Positions 1 through 11,137 of a stretch of DNA of 64,000 nucleotides are shown here, piece by piece. The stretch is from Demequina rhizosphaerae (GTDB taxonomy: Bacteria > Actinomycetota > Actinomycetes > Actinomycetales > Demequinaceae), in NCBI RefSeq assembly GCF_000971255.1, contig NZ_BBMC01000004.1:310001-374000 (forward strand), read 5' to 3'. The notes under the pieces are model-generated. The model was not told the DNA's origin and made no database searches. It worked only from the letters and a program-made list of their open reading frames with translations. Positions within the stretch are counted from its first letter, which is position 1. Each line of letters starts with the position of its first letter. The position numbers and the translations under genes are program-made.

Positions 1-610
1 CGTCCAGGACTCCAACACCGCGCTCTTCATGGCGCTGCTCGCCGCGAACGGCCTCACCGAGGACGACGTCGAGATCGTCCCGGTCCAGTACGACCCCGCG
101 CCGCTCACCAACGGCGAGGTCGACGGCTTCATCGCGTACCTCACCAACGAGTCGATCACCGTCGCGGCCGCCGGCTACGACACCGTCAACCTGCCCTTCG
201 CGGACAACGGCCTGCCGTTCGTCGCTGAGACCATCACGGTCACCGACCAGTCGATCGCGGAGAACCGCGACGCGCTCAAGGCGTTCCTGGTCGCGGAGAT
301 CAAGGGCTGGACCGACGCGGTCAACGACCCGGAGGAGGGCGCCCGCCTCGCGTACGAGGAGTACGGCGCCGACCTCGAGCTCAACCCGGAGAACTCGATC
401 GCGGGCGCGATCGCGCAGGCCGAGGACCTCGTGGTCTCGGACGAGACCGTCGCGAACGGCCTCTTCACCATCTCCGAGGCGCTCCAGGCCTCCACCCTCG
501 AGTCGCTCGCCGGCGCGGGCATCGAGCTCGAGGCCGCGGACCTCTTCGACCTCAGCCTCCTGGCCGAGGTCTACGAGGAGAACCCCGACCTCGTCGCCTA
601 CGCGGGCTGA
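1..610 (+). CDS. ABC importer substrate-binding protein, NMT1/SsuA type (5' truncated by window edge)
   Basis: The reading frame is open from base 2 with no stop, so the start and the signal peptide lie left of the window; about 202 C-terminal residues are visible. The sequence contains the small-molecule-binding C-lobe pattern of NMT1/SsuA/ThiY-like proteins (DSNTALFMALLAANGL, then DGFIAYLTNE, then an acidic helical tail). Such proteins capture a small ligand outside the cell and hand it to a two-permease or one-permease importer. The ATPase gene follows 15 bases later and two permeases follow that, so this is the first visible gene of one operon. The ligand cannot be told from the sequence; the neighbouring deaminase hints at a heterocyclic base. 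Confidence 0.85.
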   Translation, partial: VQDSNTALFMALLAANGLTEDDVEIVPVQYDPAPLTNGEVDGFIAYLTNESITVAAAGYDTVNLPFADNGLPFVAETITVTDQSIAENRDALKAFLVAEIKGWTDAVNDPEEGARLAYEEYGADLELNPENSIAGAIAQAEDLVVSDETVANGLFTISEALQASTLESLAGAGIELEAADLFDLSLLAEVYEENPDLVAYAG

Positions 611-625
611 TCTGCGGGAGCACCA

Positions 626-1450
626 GTGACCGACGTCACCGAGACCGGTGCCCGGGGCGAGACCGCCCCGGGCACCGGCCTGCAGATCTCCGGGCTCACC
701 AAGGTCTTCTCCTCCGGGAAGAAGACCGTCACCGCGCTCCAGGACGCGAACCTCCACACGGACCGCGGGTCCTTCCTGGCGCTGCTGGGCCCGTCCGGCT
801 GCGGCAAGTCGACGATCCTGCGCATCCTCGCGGGCCTCGAGCAGCCGACGAGCGGCTCGACGCGCGTCGACGGCCGCTCGCCCAAGGACTTGCGCGCGTA
901 CAACGAGCTGGGCATCGCGTTCCAGGACTCGGCGCTGCTGCCGTGGCGCTCCGTGTACAACAACATCAAGCTGCCGTTCGAGGTCTCCGGCAAGCCGGTC
1001 GACCACGACTACATCGAGGAGCTCATCGAGCTCGTCGGCCTCAAGGGCTTCGAGAAGGCCAAGCCCGCGCAGCTCTCGGGCGGCATGCGCCAGCGCGTGT
1101 CGATCGCCCGCGCGCTCGTGCTCAAGCCGTCGGTGCTGCTCCTCGACGAGCCGTTCGGTGCGCTCGACGACATGACGCGCCAGCGCCTCAACCTCGAGCT
1201 CATGCGCATCCTCGCCGCGAAGCCGGCGACCACCCTGCTGGTGACCCACGGCATCTCGGAGGCGATCTTCCTCGCCGACCAGGTCGCCGTGATGAGCCCG
1301 CGCCCGGGCCGGGTCAAGGAGGTCATGCAGATCGACCTGCCGCGCCCGCGCACCCCCGACATCCAGCGCAGCCCCGAGTTCCACGCCTACGTCGACCAGG
1401 CCTCCGAGCTGCTCTTCGGCGTCGGCGGCGCGGCCACCGAGGACCACTGA
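626..1450 (+). CDS. ABC importer ATP-binding protein, SsuB/TauB family
   Basis: The 274-residue protein has every ATPase motif of the nitrate/sulfonate/taurine importer class: Walker [10 protein letters not shown] (55-63), Q-loop Q100, signature LSGGMRQR (150-157), Walker B LLLDEP (171-176) and the switch His in VTHG. It powers import through the two downstream permeases, probably as a homodimer on the inner face of the membrane. The start is a GTG 15 bases after the binding-protein stop, preceded by GGGAG; the stop codon overlaps the next start (TGATG). The substrate is unknown. Family assignment is firm and rests on the DEPFGALD and LLPWR segments. Confidence 0.93.
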   Translation: MTDVTETGARGETAPGTGLQISGLTKVFSSGKKTVTALQDANLHTDRGSFLALLGPSGCGKSTILRILAGLEQPTSGSTRVDGRSPKDLRAYNELGIAFQDSALLPWRSVYNNIKLPFEVSGKPVDHDYIEELIELVGLKGFEKAKPAQLSGGMRQRVSIARALVLKPSVLLLDEPFGALDDMTRQRLNLELMRILAAKPATTLLVTHGISEAIFLADQVAVMSPRPGRVKEVMQIDLPRPRTPDIQRSPEFHAYVDQASELLFGVGGAATEDH

Positions 1451-2247
1451 TGGGGCGCAGGCTGCCGGCGTGGGCGACCGCGTCCCTCAGCGCCCTCGGG
1501 CTGGTCGCGTTCTGGTGGATCGCCTCGGTGACGATCTTCGCGAACGTCGGCTCGGGCAACACCAAGGCGATCCCGAGCCCCGTGCAGGTGGTCGAGGAGT
1601 ACGGCAACGTCGGCTTCGACTTCTACGTCACCAACTTCTCCGTCACCCTCAACGAGGCCGTGCAGGGCTACCTGTGGGGCAACGGCGTCGCGCTCGTGCT
1701 CGCCGCGCTGGTGATGGTGCTGCCGCGCCTCGAGGGCGCCGTCATGCAGCTCGCGGTCATCTCGTACTGCATCCCGATCGTCGCGATCGGCCCGCTGCTC
1801 GTCCTGATCTTCGAGGTGCCCAAGAAGGGCGAGCCGTCCGGTACCGCGATCTTCATCGCGGCGCTGTCGGTGTTCTTCACCACCGTGGTCGGCTCGCTGC
1901 TCGGCCTGCACGCCGCGGACAAGGCGAGCCTCGACGTCGTGCACGTCTACGGCGGCAACGCGTGGGTGCAACTGCGCAAGGTGCGCGTGATCGCGGCCCT
2001 GCCGGCGGTGCTCACCGCCCTCCAGATCGCGGTGCCCGCGGCCTTCCTCGGCGCGGTGCTCGGCGAGTACTTCGGCAAGGTCGAGACGGGCATCGGTCCG
2101 GCGATGATCATCGCCCAGCAGTCGCTCAACTCGCCGCGCGTGTGGGGCATCGCCCTCGCCTCCGGCGCGATCGCGCTGCTCCTGTACCTCCTGGTCGGCA
2201 TGCTCACGCGGCTGTCGACCCCCTGGTCGAAGGGGGCCGCGGCATGA
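1450..2247 (+). CDS. ABC importer permease, BPD/SsuC family (first of two)
   Basis: A 265-residue integral membrane protein with an N-terminal helix (about 11-31) and further helices at about 74-92, 98-121 and 132-152. The cytoplasmic EAA loop is recognisable around 166-186 (VYGGN..LRKVRVIAALP) and is the docking site for the ATPase. The ATG overlaps the ATPase stop by one base, and the gene ends in a 4-base ATGA overlap with the second permease, so translation is coupled. It differs strongly in sequence from the second permease, which suggests a heterodimeric channel. Most SsuC-like importers use a single permease gene, so two is slightly unusual. Confidence 0.9.
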   Translation: MGRRLPAWATASLSALGLVAFWWIASVTIFANVGSGNTKAIPSPVQVVEEYGNVGFDFYVTNFSVTLNEAVQGYLWGNGVALVLAALVMVLPRLEGAVMQLAVISYCIPIVAIGPLLVLIFEVPKKGEPSGTAIFIAALSVFFTTVVGSLLGLHAADKASLDVVHVYGGNAWVQLRKVRVIAALPAVLTALQIAVPAAFLGAVLGEYFGKVETGIGPAMIIAQQSLNSPRVWGIALASGAIALLLYLLVGMLTRLSTPWSKGAAA

Positions 2248-3122
2248 CCGACACGATCGCCGCATCGAAGGCCGACGCCCAGCAGACCGCGGAGCTCGCG
2301 GCCCAGGTCCGCCGCCAGGCCCGCCGCAGCACCCTGAAGTCGCTCGGCAGTTCGCTGCTCACCTTCGGCCTCACGCTCGTCACCGTCGTGGTGCTGTGGC
2401 AGGTGGCGTTGTGGGTCTCCGACCTGTCGCCCTACGTGGCCAAGGGCCCGGCGGACGTGTGGAACTTCTTCTTCGTCGAGGACGATGCGGCGGAGAACCG
2501 CGCCGAGATCATGGCGAACCTGTGGGTCACCCTGGGCGACGCCGTCATCGGCTTCGTCGCGGGCCTCCTGCTCGCGCTCGCGGGCGCGATCGGGTTCCGC
2601 CTGTCGAAGGGCTTCGAGCACGCGATGATGCCGATCGCGCTGCTGCTGCGTTCGGTCCCGCTCATCGCGTTCGCCCCGGTCATCATCATGATCTTCGGAC
2701 GCGAGTTCATGACGGTCGCGGTGATGGGCGGCATCGTGGTGCTGTTCCCCGCGCTCGTGAACATCGCGTACGGCCTCCAGCAGGCGTCGCAGCAGACGCT
2801 CGAGGTGGTGCAGGTCTACGGCGGCAGCTCGATGAAGCAGCTCGTCAAGGTGGCGCTGCCCGCGTCGCTGCCGGCGTTCTTCGCCGCGGTGCGCGTGTCC
2901 GTGCCGGGCGCGATCACGGGCGCGCTGCTCGCCGAGTGGCTCGCCACCGGATCGGGCATCGGCGGCGTCATCAACGGCTACGCCACCTCGGCGAAGTTCG
3001 ACGAGCTGTGGGCGTCCGTGGTCGTGGTGACGTTCGTGTCGCTCGTGCTCTACAACCTCGTGCAGATCCTCGAGAACACCGTGCTCGTGCGCATGGGCAT
3101 GCACCCGTCGAAGCGGGTGTGA
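2244..3122 (+). CDS. ABC importer permease, BPD/SsuC family (second of two)
   Basis: A 292-residue permease with a charged, cytoplasmic N-terminal tail of about 35 residues followed by helices near 37-58, 95-118 and 125-150. The EAA loop lies near 190-212 (VYGGSSMKQLVKVALPASLP). It starts at an ATG overlapping the previous stop by four bases, and its stop overlaps a GTG start of the regulator gene. It presumably pairs with the preceding permease to form the membrane channel of the importer. Family assignment is clear; substrate specificity is not visible. Confidence 0.9.
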   Translation: MTDTIAASKADAQQTAELAAQVRRQARRSTLKSLGSSLLTFGLTLVTVVVLWQVALWVSDLSPYVAKGPADVWNFFFVEDDAAENRAEIMANLWVTLGDAVIGFVAGLLLALAGAIGFRLSKGFEHAMMPIALLLRSVPLIAFAPVIIMIFGREFMTVAVMGGIVVLFPALVNIAYGLQQASQQTLEVVQVYGGSSMKQLVKVALPASLPAFFAAVRVSVPGAITGALLAEWLATGSGIGGVINGYATSAKFDELWASVVVVTFVSLVLYNLVQILENTVLVRMGMHPSKRV

Positions 3123-3700
3123 CCGTGGGAGACGCGCAGGACGGTCCCGACGAGGCCGCCGCGCGGCTCGGGGCGCGCCTGCGGGAGCTGCGCAAGGCGC
3201 GCGGGCTCACGCTCGTGTCGCTGGCCGAGTCGACGGGGCTGTCGCATCCGTTCCTGTCGCAGGTGGAGCGCGGCCTCGCGAACCTGTCGCTGCAGTCGTT
3301 GCGACGGATCGCGGTCGCGCTCGAGACGAGCCCGGTCGAGCTGGTCGCGGCCGCCGAGGCCGACGACGGCGCGCCCCCGCGCCGGGTCGAGGTGTCGCGC
3401 GCGGGATCGCGGCGCCCGACGCCGCAGGGCTTCGCCCGCGGTCCCGCGGTCTCGCTGGTCCGGGGCACCCGGCCGTTCACGCCGATCCTGGTCGAGTCCG
3501 AGGCCGTCGACCCCGGCGAGGTCTTCGTCCACGCCGAAGACGAGTTCGTGTTCGTCGTCGAGGGCGCGGCCGAGGTCGAGACCGACGGGAAGGCCCACGC
3601 GCTGGGCGTGGGGGACTCGGTCTACTACGCGGGCGGGGTCCGCCACCGCTGGTGGGGCGGCCCGTACCGGCTGCTGGTGGTGAAGCAGCAGGTCCGGTAG
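3119..3700 (+). CDS. XRE-family HTH regulator with cupin domain
   Basis: The 193-residue protein has a Xre-type helix-turn-helix at about 17-67 (LRELRKARGLTLVSLAESTG, then LSQVERGLANLS) and a C-terminal cupin_2 barrel at about 120-190 (EDEFVFVVEGAAEVE, HALGVGDSVYY). This architecture (PuuR/SutR type) senses a small molecule with the cupin and controls neighbouring catabolic or transport genes. The GTG at 3119 gives a GTGA overlap with the permease stop; a second in-frame GTG at 3125 is possible. Being last in the importer operon and facing the amidohydrolase gene, it is probably the local regulator of both, by inference. Confidence 0.85.
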   Translation: MTVGDAQDGPDEAAARLGARLRELRKARGLTLVSLAESTGLSHPFLSQVERGLANLSLQSLRRIAVALETSPVELVAAAEADDGAPPRRVEVSRAGSRRPTPQGFARGPAVSLVRGTRPFTPILVESEAVDPGEVFVHAEDEFVFVVEGAAEVETDGKAHALGVGDSVYYAGGVRHRWWGGPYRLLVVKQQVR

Positions 3701-3753
3701 CGCCTGCCGCCTGCCTCGGCGCCCCCGGCGCGGCTCGAGCCCGTCTCCAGGCA

Positions 3754-3810
3754 TCCTGCGAGGCGCTCGGTGCCCGGATCGGCCGATTCTGGGCGCTGAG
3801 CACCTCGCAG
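3754..3810. repeat. 57-bp imperfect palindrome, copy 1 of a dispersed hairpin repeat
   Basis: The arms CTGCGAGG and CCTCGCAG close a long imperfect hairpin lying between the convergent regulator and amidohydrolase genes. A second copy with 45 of 57 bases identical lies at 54613-54669, between leuB and ilvE. Several differences between copies are compensatory: the left arm reads TC here and CG there, and the right arm changes to match. This implies that the base-paired structure itself is maintained. It could work as a bidirectional terminator here. No other copy was seen in the window. Confidence 0.75.
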
Positions 3811-3865
3811 CGCGCCGGTGGGCGTCGCGCGAGCCGGGCGGTCTCAGCAGCGCAGCCTCGGCCGC

Positions 3866-5224
3866 CTAGCCCCTGAGCCGCTCCGCGGCCTCCACGACGC
3901 GGCCCGCGATGACGGTCTCGTCGCCGCGCGCCAGCCGCCCGTCGATCACGACGTCCTCGCCCTGGACCAGCATGCGCCGCACGCGGGGGAGCGAGCCGAG
4001 CCCGAGCGCCGCGACCGGGTCCGCGATCCCCGCGTGCTCGATCTCGTCGAGCTCCCACAGGACGATGTCGGCGAGCTTGCCCGGCTCGAGCGAGCCGATC
4101 TCCTTCTCGCGTCCCAGCACCCGCGCGCCGCCCATGGTGGCGATCCGCAGCGCGTCGCGCCCCGGCATCGCGCCGGCCCCGTCGCGCAGGCGCGCGAGCA
4201 GCGCCGCCTGGCGGATCTCGGAGCCGAGCCGGCCGTGCTCGTTCGAGGCGGCGCCGTCGACGCCGAGGCCCACGGGTGCTCCCGCGTCCACCAGCGCACG
4301 CACGGGCGCGATCCCCGCGGCGAGGCGCGCGTTCGATGACGGGCAGTGCGCCACGCCGGTCCCGGTCTCGGCGAAGCGCGCGACGTCCGCGTCGGACAGG
4401 TGCACGCAGTGCGCCATCCACACGTCGGGCCCGAGCCAGCCGAGCGACTCGAGGTAGTCGGTGGGGGACATGCCGAAGCGCTCGCGGCAGAACGCCTCCT
4501 CCTCGACGGTCTCGGCGCCGTGCGTGTGGAGGCGCACGTGGAGGTCGCGCGCGAGGGACGCTGACTCGCGCAGGAGGTCGCTCGTGACAGAGAACGGCGA
4601 GCAGGGCGCTATCGCGACCCGCACCATCGAGTCGAACGACGCGTCGTGGTACCGGGTGACGGCCTCCGCGGAGGCGGCCAGCGCATCGTCCGTCGTCTCG
4701 ACCGCGAAGTCGGGCGGGAGCCCTCCGTCGGACTCGCCCAGGTCCATCGAGCCGCGCGTGGCGTGGAGCCGCAGCCCTAGCTCGGACGCCTCGTGCACGA
4801 TCGACCCGACGATGTCGCCGGAGCCGCGCGGGAAGATGTAGTGGTGGTCGCCCACGGTGGTGCAGCCGGACCGCGCGAGCACCCCCATAGCCCCGGCGGC
4901 GGCCGCCCCCGCGGTGTCGGCGTCGATGCGCGACCACGTGGGGTAGAGCGCGACCAGCCAGTCGAAGAGGATCGAGTCCTGCGCCCACCCGCGCGTGAGC
5001 CACTGGTAGAGGTGGTGGTGGGTGTTGACCAGGCCCGGCGTCACGAGCGTGCCGCGCGCGTCGATCACGTCGGGGAAGGCGTCACGCACGTCCGACGGCG
5101 CGGCGCCCTCGCCCATCGACACGATGCGTCCGCCGCGGACGGTGATCCAGCCGCGGGCGATCTCGGTGCCGGCGGGGTCGATCGTCGCGATGTACCCGCC
5201 CTCGATCAGCGTGCTGCCTGCCAT
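3866..5224 (-). CDS. Amidohydrolase, 8-oxoguanine deaminase / TRZ-ATZ family
   Basis: The 452-residue metal-dependent hydrolase has the subtype-III amidohydrolase signature: metal ligands in NTHHHL (69-71), H235 in RLHTHGAE, H272 in MAHC, and D323 in GLGVDG, with an N-terminal beta-sandwich and the usual closing strand (VQGEDVVIDGR). Close relatives by motif are 8-oxoguanine deaminases and hydroxydechloroatrazine-type aminohydrolases, which hydrolytically remove an exocyclic amino group from purine- or triazine-like rings in the cytoplasm. It converges on the importer-regulator operon, so the imported ligand may be its substrate; this is inference. Full length for the family. The exact substrate is uncertain. 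Confidence 0.82.
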   Translation of the reverse strand: MAGSTLIEGGYIATIDPAGTEIARGWITVRGGRIVSMGEGAAPSDVRDAFPDVIDARGTLVTPGLVNTHHHLYQWLTRGWAQDSILFDWLVALYPTWSRIDADTAGAAAAGAMGVLARSGCTTVGDHHYIFPRGSGDIVGSIVHEASELGLRLHATRGSMDLGESDGGLPPDFAVETTDDALAASAEAVTRYHDASFDSMVRVAIAPCSPFSVTSDLLRESASLARDLHVRLHTHGAETVEEEAFCRERFGMSPTDYLESLGWLGPDVWMAHCVHLSDADVARFAETGTGVAHCPSSNARLAAGIAPVRALVDAGAPVGLGVDGAASNEHGRLGSEIRQAALLARLRDGAGAMPGRDALRIATMGGARVLGREKEIGSLEPGKLADIVLWELDEIEHAGIADPVAALGLGSLPRVRRMLVQGEDVVIDGRLARGDETVIAGRVVEAAERLRG

Positions 5225-5257
5225 GGACCCTCCCAGGGTGAGCCGCGCATCGTCCCG

Positions 5258-6142
5258 TCAGAGGCCGGTGGCGGAGAAGTGCATCCAGTCGTCGAGGTCG
5301 GTCCAGGTGCCGCCCCACTCCCAGCCGACCGCCGCGAAGTCCTCGATGATCTTGCGCTGCGTCTCGATCATGCCCGGCCGCAGCCATTCGCGGTCGCGGT
5401 ACGCGCCCGCGAGCTCGGGGAAGACGTAGCCGTCGCGGACCCACGGGTTGTGGAACGGGTTGATGTCGACAGCGAGCCCGGAGGCGTGCTCGGACCAGAC
5501 GTCGTAGCCGCCGGTGACCTTGCGGCACTCGAACGAGATGGTGACGTTCTGGTCGCCGGTGTGGTCGCCGCGCACCTCGGACCACGAGGTGACGCGCATC
5601 TCCTCGATGGGGAAGCGGCGCTCGTACATCTTCTCGAAGACGCTCGCGAGCTCCTCGGCATGCGCCGCGTTGGTGATCATCTCGCCCGTGTGGGCCTGGA
5701 GGTCGAAGCCCCAGAACGGCATGACGATGTAGGCGAGGTCCTCGGGCTCGACGGGGCACTGCTCGCGCCAGCTCGAGCGCTTGAGCACGTCGTCGGGGAT
5801 AGCCGAGATCTCGACGAACCAGTCGTCGGTCTCGGGGTCCGGGTAGGAAGTCTTGCCGGGCTCGAGGCGGCGGTCGCGCAGCTCCTCGGGCGTGGCGACG
5901 GGCTTCCCGAGGTCGTTGTCCTGCTTCTTCAGCACGGTGGTGCCCAGCCAGTCGGGTCGCGCGAACGGGTTCGCGACGACGTCGATGGACGGATCGGCGA
6001 CCGGCTCCGGGGTGACGGTCGCGGTGATCGCGGGCTGGGGCTCGGGGGTCGCGGTCACGGTGGCGCGCGGCGTCGGCGCCTCGGCCGTCGTGCAGGCGGC
6101 GAGGAGCAGGGCCGCGGAGGCGGCCAGGACGGCGGAGCGCAT
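5258..6142 (-). CDS. M15-family D-Ala-D-Ala carboxypeptidase-like lipoprotein
   Basis: An ATG start gives a short positively charged n-region, a hydrophobic core and a lipobox LLAAC (Cys 17), followed by a Thr/Pro/Ala-rich spacer. An in-frame GTG two codons upstream (6148) is the alternative start. The C-terminal domain shows the peptidase_M15 zinc motif: SEHASGLAVDINPF, carrying the His-x6-Asp ligands, and DWMHFSATG at the C terminus. Such VanY-like enzymes trim D-Ala or related bonds in peptidoglycan outside the membrane. It stands alone between divergent ligA and the amidohydrolase gene. Enzymatic specificity is inferred from the family only. Confidence 0.83.
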   Translation of the reverse strand: MRSAVLAASAALLLAACTTAEAPTPRATVTATPEPQPAITATVTPEPVADPSIDVVANPFARPDWLGTTVLKKQDNDLGKPVATPEELRDRRLEPGKTSYPDPETDDWFVEISAIPDDVLKRSSWREQCPVEPEDLAYIVMPFWGFDLQAHTGEMITNAAHAEELASVFEKMYERRFPIEEMRVTSWSEVRGDHTGDQNVTISFECRKVTGGYDVWSEHASGLAVDINPFHNPWVRDGYVFPELAGAYRDREWLRPGMIETQRKIIEDFAAVGWEWGGTWTDLDDWMHFSATGL

Positions 6143-6158
6143 GCGCACACGCTACTGA

Positions 6159-8348
<2,190 letters not shown>

Positions 8349-8442
8349 CCCCCGGCCCGTTCCCCGGTACGCATGCGCGACCCCGCACGATCGCCCGCGC
8401 AGCGCCCCGCAGATTCCCCACCCGCCCGCGCGGCGCCGTGGG

Positions 8443-8448
8443 TAGTCT
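8443..8448 (+). promoter_or_regulatory. Putative -10 box TAGTCT for the small membrane protein-GNAT operon
   Basis: TAGTCT matches the actinobacterial TANNNT consensus and is followed by a purine-rich stretch (GGGAGGGGGAGTGAGGAG) ending 6 bases before the ATG at 8476, which provides a strong ribosome-binding site. No convincing -35 box was seen. Confidence 0.5.
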
Positions 8449-8475
8449 GGCCGGGAGGGGGAGTGAGGAGCCACG

Positions 8476-8709
8476 ATGAACACCGCACTCATCATCGGCG
8501 CTGTCGCCGGAGTGGTGGTCCTCGTGGTGCTCGTCATCGCGATCGTGATCGCGGTCGGCAAGCGCCAGACGACCCCGCCGCCATCGCCGGAGGAGGACGC
8601 CGGACGCGGGCCCACGGGCCAGCATCCGGACCCCGTCGAGGGCACGCCATCGGACACGTCGACGCCCCAGTGGGACCGTCGCATCGATCCCCGGGAGGGT
8701 CCACAGTGA
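8476..8709 (+). CDS. Small single-pass membrane protein, unknown function
   Basis: A 77-residue protein with one strong transmembrane helix (about 4-28, almost entirely Ile/Val/Leu/Ala) and a basic KR pair just after it, predicting a cytoplasmic Pro/Asp-rich tail of about 45 residues. A good Shine-Dalgarno sequence (GAGGAG) precedes the ATG. Its stop overlaps the GTG of the GNAT gene (GTGA), so the two are translationally coupled. I do not recognise a family; it resembles the many short membrane proteins of Actinobacteria without a known job. Confidence 0.75.
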   Translation: MNTALIIGAVAGVVVLVVLVIAIVIAVGKRQTTPPPSPEEDAGRGPTGQHPDPVEGTPSDTSTPQWDRRIDPREGPQ

Positions 8710-9272
8710 GATTCGCGGTGCGCAAGGTCGGGCCGGACGAGAAGTCCCGCCTTCAGGAGATCGGAGAGCTCACGGCTCTCGCCTACCTCGCCGACGGGCT
8801 GATCGACCACGCGCACCCCTATCTCCCACAGCTGCGCGACGCCGCGGCGCGGGCCCAGGACGCCGAGCTGCTCGCCATGATCGACGGCGAGCGCGGCGAG
8901 GGCTCGATCGTGGGCACCATCACGCTGGTGCCGCCGGGCAGCCCGTTCATCGAGCTCGCGGAGGACGCCGAGTTCGAGCTGCGCATGCTCGCGGTGTCGC
9001 CCATCGAGCGCGGGCGCGGCATCGGCCGCACGCTCACCCAGGCGGCGATGGACCGCGCCGTCGAGCAGGGCGCGACGCGCATCGTGCTGTCGACCCTCGA
9101 CACGATGCACGCGGCCCACCGGCTGTACGAGCGGATGGGCTTCCGCCGGCGCGAGGAGCTCGACTGGGTGGTGTTCGACAACGAGGACGGCTCGGTCACG
9201 CGGGTGCCGCTCGAGCACGGCGAGCCGCCCGAGGGCGCGGTGCGACTGCTGGGCTACTCGTGGGAACCCTGA
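8706..9272 (+). CDS. GNAT-family N-acetyltransferase
   Basis: The 188-residue protein shows the GNAT core: the beta4 strand ELRMLAVSP (91-99) followed by the acetyl-CoA pyrophosphate loop RGRGIG (102-107) and the late ARLYERMGF-like segment HRLYERMGFRR. It transfers an acetyl group from acetyl-CoA to an amine; the substrate is unknown. The GTG start overlaps the stop of the small membrane protein by four bases. Length is usual for stand-alone GNATs. The neighbour downstream, gatC, has its own promoter. Confidence 0.88.
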   Translation: MRFAVRKVGPDEKSRLQEIGELTALAYLADGLIDHAHPYLPQLRDAAARAQDAELLAMIDGERGEGSIVGTITLVPPGSPFIELAEDAEFELRMLAVSPIERGRGIGRTLTQAAMDRAVEQGATRIVLSTLDTMHAAHRLYERMGFRRREELDWVVFDNEDGSVTRVPLEHGEPPEGAVRLLGYSWEP

Positions 9273-9301
9273 GCGGAGCAGTGAGCCCGACCTCGCGCCA
9301 C

Positions 9302-9307
9302 TAGACT
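9302..9307 (+). promoter_or_regulatory. -10 box TAGACT of a leaderless gatCAB promoter
   Basis: TAGACT ends 7 bases before the gatC ATG, so transcription would begin at or next to the start codon. There is no Shine-Dalgarno sequence between. The same arrangement is seen at ilvD, the NodB-like gene, the ilvB leader peptide and the acyl-CoA ligase gene. Confidence 0.6.
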
Positions 9308-9314
9308 CGACGCC

Positions 9315-9614
9315 ATGTCTTCCCTTGAGCGATCCGATGTGGCGCGCCTCGCGGCGCTCGCCCGCATCGACATGACCGACGCGGACCTCGACCGCCTCTC
9401 GGGCCAGCTCGCCGTGATCGTCGACGCCGTCGCCAAGGTGGCCGAGGTCGCCGGCGAGGACGTCCCGGCGACGAGCCACCCGATCCCGATGGCCAACATC
9501 CACCGCGAGGACGAGGTCCGCCCGTCGCTCTCGCAGGACGATGCGCTGGCCGCCGCCCCCGAGGCGGAGGACGGGCGCTTCCGCGTCCCGCAGATCCTGG
9601 GGGAGGAGGCCTGA
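9315..9614 (+). CDS. gatC: Aspartyl/glutamyl-tRNA amidotransferase subunit C
   Basis: A 99-residue GatC: conserved N-terminal segment [22 protein letters not shown] and the C-terminal region that wraps the GatA-GatB interface ([19 protein letters not shown]). It stabilises the GatCAB complex that converts Glu-tRNA(Gln), and often Asp-tRNA(Asn), to the amidated forms. First gene of gatC-gatA-gatB; its stop overlaps the gatA ATG by one base. A GGACGATGCG motif (9536-9545) is read here as Asp-Asp-Ala, using the rare codon GAT. Confidence 0.95.
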   Translation: MSSLERSDVARLAALARIDMTDADLDRLSGQLAVIVDAVAKVAEVAGEDVPATSHPIPMANIHREDEVRPSLSQDDALAAAPEAEDGRFRVPQILGEEA

Positions 9615-11137
9615 TGTCGGAGCACACCGTCGACTGGACCCGGGCCACCGCCGCCCGGATGGCCGACGCCCTCGCCGCCGGCGAGGTCACGTCGGTCGAG
9701 CTGGTGCAGGCGCACCTCGACCGCATCGCCGCCGTGGACGGGCCCGTCCATGCCTTCCTCCACATCGACGCCGAGGGCGCGCTCGAGACGGCCCGCGCCG
9801 TCGACGCCGACCGCGCGGCCGGCAAGGAGCTGCCCCGCCTGGCGGGCGTGCCGATCGGCATCAAGGACGTCCTCGTCACGAAGGGCCTGCCCACCACGGC
9901 CGGCTCGCGCATCCTCGAGGGCTGGATCCCGCCGTACGACGCGACGGTGACCCGCCGCGTCCGCGAGGCGCGCATGCCCATCCTCGGCAAGACCAACATG
10001 GACGAGTTCGCGATGGGCTCGTCGACGGAGCACTCGGGCTACGGCCCGACGTGCAACCCGTGGGACCTCGAGCGCATCCCCGGTGGCTCGGGCGGCGGCT
10101 CGGCCGCGGCGCTCGCGGCCTTCGAGGCGCCTCTGACCATCGGCTCGGACACCGGCGGCTCGATCCGTCAGCCCGCGTCGGTCACCGCGACCGTGGGAGT
10201 CAAGCCCACCTACGGCGGTGTCTCCCGCTTCGGTGCGATCGCGCTCGCCTCGTCGCTCGACCAGCTCGGCCCCTGCGGCCGCACCGTGCTCGACACGGCG
10301 CTCCTGCACGAGGTCATGGGCGGCCACGACGAGATGGACGCGACCTCGCTCAACGAGCCGGTCCCGGCCTGCGTCGACGCGGCCCTCGAGGGCGCGCAGA
10401 TGGACCTCACCGGCGTGAAGATCGGCGTGGTGCGCGAGCTCAGCGGCGCGGACGGCGGCTACCAGGCCGGCGTCACCCAGCGCTTCGACGAGTCGCTCGA
10501 GCGGCTCAAGGGCATGGGCGCCGAGATCGTCGAGGTCTCGTGCCCGTCCTTCGAGTACGCGCTCGCCGCGTACTACGTGATCCTCCCGTCGGAGGCCTCC
10601 TCCAACCTCGCGAAGTTCGACTCGGTGCGCTTCGGCCTCCGCGTCGAGAAGACCACGGTGGAGAAGACGATGCTCGCGACCCGCGCCGAGGGCTTCGGCG
10701 ACGAGGTCAAGCGCCGCATCATCCTCGGTACCTACGCGCTGTCGGCCGGCTACTACGACGCCTACTACGGCTCGGCGCAGAAGGTCCGCACGCTGGTGCA
10801 GCGCGACTTCGACGCGGCCTTCGCGCAGTGCGACGTGCTCGTGTCGCCCACGACGCCGACCACGCCGTTCAAGATCGGCGAGCGCATCGACGACCCGCTG
10901 GCGATGTACCTCAACGACATCGCGACCATCCCCGCGAACCTCGCCGGCATCCCCGGCATGTCGCTGCCGTCGGGCGTCGCGCCCGAGGACGGCCTGCCCA
11001 CCGGCTTCCAGATCCTGGCGCCGGCGCACGAGGACGCCCGTCTGTACCGCATCGGCGCCGCCCTCGAGGCGTCGCTGACCGCCGAGTGGGGCGGTCCGCT
11101 GTCCGCGCAGGCGCCCGAGCTGGAGGTGGCCGAGTGA
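9614..11137 (+). CDS. gatA: Aspartyl/glutamyl-tRNA amidotransferase subunit A
   Basis: The 507-residue amidase-signature enzyme carries the catalytic triad Lys84 (GVPIGIKDV), cis-Ser159 (GGSGGGS) and nucleophile Ser183 ([11 protein letters not shown]). It hydrolyses glutamine and channels the ammonia to GatB. The ATG overlaps the gatC stop by one base, and the end overlaps the gatB GTG by four. Length and motif spacing are canonical for bacterial GatA. Confidence 0.97.
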   Translation: MSEHTVDWTRATAARMADALAAGEVTSVELVQAHLDRIAAVDGPVHAFLHIDAEGALETARAVDADRAAGKELPRLAGVPIGIKDVLVTKGLPTTAGSRILEGWIPPYDATVTRRVREARMPILGKTNMDEFAMGSSTEHSGYGPTCNPWDLERIPGGSGGGSAAALAAFEAPLTIGSDTGGSIRQPASVTATVGVKPTYGGVSRFGAIALASSLDQLGPCGRTVLDTALLHEVMGGHDEMDATSLNEPVPACVDAALEGAQMDLTGVKIGVVRELSGADGGYQAGVTQRFDESLERLKGMGAEIVEVSCPSFEYALAAYYVILPSEASSNLAKFDSVRFGLRVEKTTVEKTMLATRAEGFGDEVKRRIILGTYALSAGYYDAYYGSAQKVRTLVQRDFDAAFAQCDVLVSPTTPTTPFKIGERIDDPLAMYLNDIATIPANLAGIPGMSLPSGVAPEDGLPTGFQILAPAHEDARLYRIGAALEASLTAEWGGPLSAQAPELEVAE

